From: Entamoeba histolytica HM-1:IMSS
Lineage: Eukaryota; Evosea; Mastigamoebida; Endamoebidae
NCBI RefSeq assembly: GCF_000208925.1
Contig: NW_001914866.1
Coordinates: forward strand, 62,001 to 126,000
Reading direction: 5' to 3'
Length of the DNA stretch: 64,000 nt
Shown here: positions 61,501-64,000 of the stretch, piece after piece
Layout of the letters: each line of letters begins with the position of its first letter
How positions within the stretch are numbered: the first letter of the stretch is position 1
Made by a program: the position numbers and the translations under genes
The notes under the pieces: model-generated
Databases searched by the model: none
What the model was told of the DNA's origin: nothing
What the model saw: the letters and a program-made list of their open reading frames with translations, nothing else

Positions 61501-63716
61501 TAAGTTCGGACAATTGTAACAATATAACAAATTCAAAATGTTTCTTATGTAAAGAACAGTATTACAAAAAAGAAAATTGTCAAGAATGTGGGCAAGGTTG
61601 TAAAGTATGCGATGAAACAGGAACATGTCTTGAGTGTATTAATGAATCAGCTTTATTAAAAGGAGGGATATGTGAAGATAAAGAAACTATTAAAACTCAA
61701 TCTATAACAGAAAATGAATTTGATATAACATCAGAAGAATGTGAGATTATTCATTATGGTTCATGTTTACGATGTAAAGACGGATATTATGCATCAAATG
61801 GAATATGTAAAAAATGTAATGAGAATTGTGGTTCATGTGTAATCAATTCAACGTATTGTATGTCATGTCCAAGTGGTGGATATGTACTAAGTGAAAATAC
61901 TTGTTACTTAGGAAATGAACTTGCAGTTTCATGTAAACAAAAAACATTAAGTAAATTAGGGTGTGCTGTTTGTAACGATGGGTATTACAAAAAAGTTTCT
62001 TTATGTTTCAGTTGTCCAAATTCAATGAAAACATGTCTTGGACCAAACCAAGCAATTAGTTGTAAAAAAGACTATTTCTTATACAAAATGCAATGTGAAG
62101 CTTATGAAGATCTTGAGCATTGCAATACAACATATGAATATGGTTGTCGTACATGTGTTGATGGGTATTATGTGTTTGATTCTCATTGTATGAAATGCAG
62201 AGATAATTGTCATCAATGTCGAGGAGAAGAATGTATTATATGTGATAATGATTATATTAATAGTGCAGGTGTATGTAAATATTATAAAACAATAGAACAT
62301 TGTAAAGCAGCTAATGGAATTGAATGTACTAAATGTGAAAGCAATTATATAGTCCAAAATGGAGATTGTAAAAAGAAATCATATTGGTATATATATATGA
62401 TTATTGGAATATGTATTCTTTTTATTATCTTAATTTTTGTAGTTATTATAGCGTATTATTATTTTAAGAAAAGTATGAAAATTAAACAAAATGATATTAT
62501 GAAAATTAAAGATTTAAAAGAAAGAGACATTGAGTTAGTTTATGCTTGTGACTTTTTAATAACAGACCATCCTAGGTTTGAATTTTTTGATGACAACCAA
62601 TTAATTGTTGGAGAAACAAGAGAATTTAACCAAATTATTGGTAATGTAGGAAAAGAAAGAATTAAATTACAACCAACTGTAGTTTTAAATGAAAAAATAG
62701 AATTAACTGTAGAACCAAAGTTAGTTATTTTAAGTAAAGGTAAATGTGTTACTTTTCATTATACAATTAAACCACTTTGTTCTACCCATATCACTGAGTC
62801 TGTTGTTATTAATATTCTTCATTTTAATGATAATAGAGAAGAATCTTTGAAAGTTGATATTGAAGGAATGACTAATATTACTAATATACTTGATTTTGAT
62901 GAACTAGAAATAAAAAAGAAAGTTGGTGAAGGTTCTTTTGGTATTGTCTATAAAGGATTTTTCAGAGGGGAGAGTGTTGCTATTAAAACACTAAAGTCAG
63001 ATTCTATGTTAGATGAGCAATTAGATGAATTTAAAAAAGAAGTGTCAATGTTAGATAAATTTAGAAGTGAGTACATAGTTCATTTCTATGGAGCAGTATT
63101 TATTCCTAATAAAATATGTATGGTAACAGAATATGCTAAGTATGGTTCTTTATTTCATCTTATATTTAAACAAGGAATGAAAAAATTACCTAAAGAAGCT
63201 GTTAGAATCAAAATTTGTATGGATGCTGCAAGAGGAATTGAATACCTTCATCAAAATGGGATATTACATAGAGATATTAAACCAGATAATCTTCTTATAT
63301 TCTCATTAGATAAAAATGTTCCTGTATTTGCTAAAATAACAGATTTTGGGTCATCAAGAAATATCAATTCAATGATGACTAATATGACTTTTACTAAAGG
63401 TATTGGCACACCAGTTTATATGGCTCCTGAAGTACTTGATCAAAGTAGATATAAAACAGCTGCAGATGTATTTTCATTATCTGTAACAATGTTTGAAACA
63501 ATGAAATGGGGACCTGCCTATCCAAAAGAACAATTTAAATATCCATGGCAAATTGCACAATTTGTTTCTGATAAAAAACGTCCTTCTAAACCAGATAATA
63601 TGAGGCAAGAAATTTATGATATTATTTCCAATGGATGGTTAGATGATAGTAGGCATAGATCAAGTATAGAAACTATTGTCCAACAATTGGGAAAGTACAA
63701 TACAGTTTATCAATAA
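58524..63716 (+). CDS. Receptor-like transmembrane protein kinase (Entamoeba TMK family), 1730 aa
   Basis: A signal peptide (about 1-15) leads an ectodomain of about 770 residues with scattered Cys and beta-rich sequence. A CXXC / furin-like repeat region (about 775-1280) follows, with repeated C..C....G.....C units. One membrane helix (about 1287-1311) comes next, then a juxtamembrane beta-sandwich (about 1335-1430) resembling the MSP/Ig-like fold seen in this family. The kinase (about 1463-1725) is tyrosine-kinase-like. Motifs are GEGSFGIVYKG, VAIKTLK, HRDIKPDN, DFGSS and APEVL; all catalytic residues are intact. Such kinases sense the environment and act in phagocytosis and growth control in Entamoeba. 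A single uninterrupted exon of 5.2 kb. SINE B sits in its upstream region. Confidence 0.95.
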   Translation: MNIIIISLICIVYAQHRAWCDTDDNGKLQYIEDPEWKCIYKEENYTYHGFIIASNDKKEIFEVYPDCCSPHEDERQTWRNTFTIIDDYIIKPKELRFVFVGREFKREHTLITIDEKLTGIDWYINTDNIIPRSTITLKGRNEDTELHPYYIEAVTYRFNITSPATNVRETVYLNFTAGFSPFVNISENIQVKLINQSDDIDECQYRYTKSSSVFNMGTDNSNLKVINICSAGIHQRMAICKKDVPDNYIDCSCQYENFEYVNHAMDCTYLSKYYIFKARPLQEFIPHEYLWNSLSTEGVETQLTIPKGKNMTFQGNVVLPSAPLFISGTIYFVGGITIQRTDALYDLGNFFISNINIETNIDESPIFFIGKCAMDPNECDKLFKESRIKEENCGGTKSRFIPYSSNLGCKCVQKGKNTYIQSDCSISSKQRLNRLELVLTGDYESGNDSVYWKSLNINPLNIPPNNSISITGKEIIIEGDCNFTSLNTVQLHSILRCGRLIMSSKTRIVGYNGSELRTYSIDIDGEVNNLNEDALIHMSEGKFSSDSSLVLTLTTTNTKCFELASSFLDLNYGMNGINVTDNEYTLLVLDRIVRVCPKDNLDDEIKCYPTESSLESFKYDQCPCDGEHCFYYMDKLRYKHIMLHNDRSLTGTINADSDLTIGSYGHASILSINATNSITLTLKGDLTFSYISKLCNTFIVDGGKVVVSGNEIQVLVISNKGSSSITFTSKIAFIKLDAKKSIDIKMNDGIVSMQTGRLNDLNGKIVADKTEGCMIGAFSSNSYSCLSCGEGIINGTCVSHVEVENCQSYHTLGHCIECVNGYFLSDKCLPCSSNCNKCINNNQCLQCKDGYKLSDGQCKEETASDCLLYYNNKCVKCEEGKYSIDNINCKGNCGENCVQCYKSDNDKSKCTICEDGFVLFNNECLNSSDVSNSQYFNSIIGNTGVECKSGYVLVDGSCQSCSSYHHDEDCNACDLNQCLSCKNKLLLNGVCTVSSDNCNNITNSKCFLCKEQYYKKENCQECGQGCKVCDETGTCLECINESALLKGGICEDKETIKTQSITENEFDITSEECEIIHYGSCLRCKDGYYASNGICKKCNENCGSCVINSTYCMSCPSGGYVLSENTCYLGNELAVSCKQKTLSKLGCAVCNDGYYKKVSLCFSCPNSMKTCLGPNQAISCKKDYFLYKMQCEAYEDLEHCNTTYEYGCRTCVDGYYVFDSHCMKCRDNCHQCRGEECIICDNDYINSAGVCKYYKTIEHCKAANGIECTKCESNYIVQNGDCKKKSYWYIYMIIGICILFIILIFVVIIAYYYFKKSMKIKQNDIMKIKDLKERDIELVYACDFLITDHPRFEFFDDNQLIVGETREFNQIIGNVGKERIKLQPTVVLNEKIELTVEPKLVILSKGKCVTFHYTIKPLCSTHITESVVINILHFNDNREESLKVDIEGMTNITNILDFDELEIKKKVGEGSFGIVYKGFFRGESVAIKTLKSDSMLDEQLDEFKKEVSMLDKFRSEYIVHFYGAVFIPNKICMVTEYAKYGSLFHLIFKQGMKKLPKEAVRIKICMDAARGIEYLHQNGILHRDIKPDNLLIFSLDKNVPVFAKITDFGSSRNINSMMTNMTFTKGIGTPVYMAPEVLDQSRYKTAADVFSLSVTMFETMKWGPAYPKEQFKYPWQIAQFVSDKKRPSKPDNMRQEIYDIISNGWLDDSRHRSSIETIVQQLGKYNTVYQ

Positions 63717-63807
63717 TTCAGTTAATTTCATGTAAAACACTACCATTCAAAGAATAAAAAAGTATTAAAATTAATAAATGAATGATAAATAATCTTTTGT
63801 AGAATAA

Positions 63808-64000
63808 CTACCATAAAGGTGGAGATTCTAACCATAAAGAAGGTGCTACAGAATCAGACCAATTAAGAAGCTCATTTGTTAGATTTATTTGAATGTCTTT
63901 AGATAAAAATACATTAGATAAAGCAACAAATTCTATATCACCAGTTCTATTATGTAATAAGTAATAATAATCTGATTTAATAAATTCATTAGTATAATTT
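63808..64000 (-). CDS. 3' end of an unidentified gene (partial)
   Basis: The minus strand is open from the window edge to a TAG at 63810-63808, giving 63 residues. The sequence has normal coding character (NRTGDIEFVALSNVFLSKDI, then a Trp/Pro-rich end SLWLESPPLW). The gene continues beyond the window. No family can be named. It converges on the kinase gene with about 90 bp between the stops. Confidence 0.7.
   Translation of the reverse strand, partial: NYTNEFIKSDYYYLLHNRTGDIEFVALSNVFLSKDIQINLTNELLNWSDSVAPSLWLESPPLW

Noticed and set aside
61339..62357. Minus-strand H/N/Y- and T/I-rich ORFs inside the kinase ectodomain
   Set aside because: They are antisense shadows of the CXXC repeat region, whose repetitive codons keep the reverse frame open.

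Overview
The window looks like nuclear DNA from an Entamoeba species of the E. histolytica / dispar / nuttalli group. It is very AT-rich. Genes have few, short introns (about 46-62 nt) that start GTTTGT and end TAG. Gene families typical of the genus are present: a large receptor-like transmembrane kinase with a CXXC-rich ectodomain, a BspA-type leucine-rich-repeat protein, TLDc proteins and the lone GltD-like NADPH oxidoreductase. The retroelements match the R2-like EhLINE / EhSINE system. The exact species cannot be fixed from sequence alone.

Layout. 0.1-3.2 kb: a degenerate SNF2/CHD-like protein (-) and a 60-residue membrane protein. 4.19-9.0 kb: a near full-length EhLINE-type element (copy A) bounded by a 21-bp target-site duplication, with ORF1 open and ORF2 broken; it sits about 15 bp in front of an unknown gene (9.03-10.02 kb). 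10.7-12.2 kb: two three-exon genes reconstructed here, a NAP/SET-like histone chaperone and a small secreted CXXC protein. 12.3-13.3 kb: C2-domain protein. 13.3-16.9 kb: a gene-poor AT-rich block. 16.9-24.3 kb: glycosyltransferase-like type II membrane protein, NDR-type AGC kinase, GH20 hexosaminidase with a doubtful 5' end, SAMHD1-like HD phosphohydrolase and the NADPH oxidoreductase. 24.8-27.5 kb: a LINE copy with two large internal deletions (copy C, containing a spurious 100-N gap) abutted by a SINE. 27.6-36.2 kb: coiled-coil protein with a DnaJ C-terminal domain, an F-box/WD40 protein, a two-exon TBC RabGAP, a 5'-truncated LINE tail and a coiled-coil TLDc protein. 36.2-46.9 kb: a 2427-residue BEACH protein, a 3-hydroxyacyl-CoA dehydratase and an importin-like HEAT protein. 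47.5-53.7 kb: BspA-like LRR protein, a small coiled-coil protein, a secreted Cys-containing protein, a membrane RING protein and a 53-residue ORF. 54.9-57.6 kb: a choline-transporter-like gene with a frameshift and a PP2A A-subunit-like gene interrupted by an N gap. 57.75-58.3 kb: a second SINE. 58.5-63.7 kb: the transmembrane kinase. The end holds the 3' part of an unknown minus-strand gene.

These are independent eukaryotic genes, not operons. The most informative material is the retroelement set. Four insertions at different stages of decay can be compared with each other. They show shared ORF2 stops, a damaged endonuclease motif, internal deletion with microhomology, variable SINE internal repeats and a preference for gene-flanking sites. 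I found no CRISPR, tRNA or rRNA. No clearly new multi-gene system is evident. The most unusual proteins are the SNF2 relic, the J-domain-less DnaJ-CTD coiled-coil protein and the lipid-binding-like/F-box/WD40 fusion.
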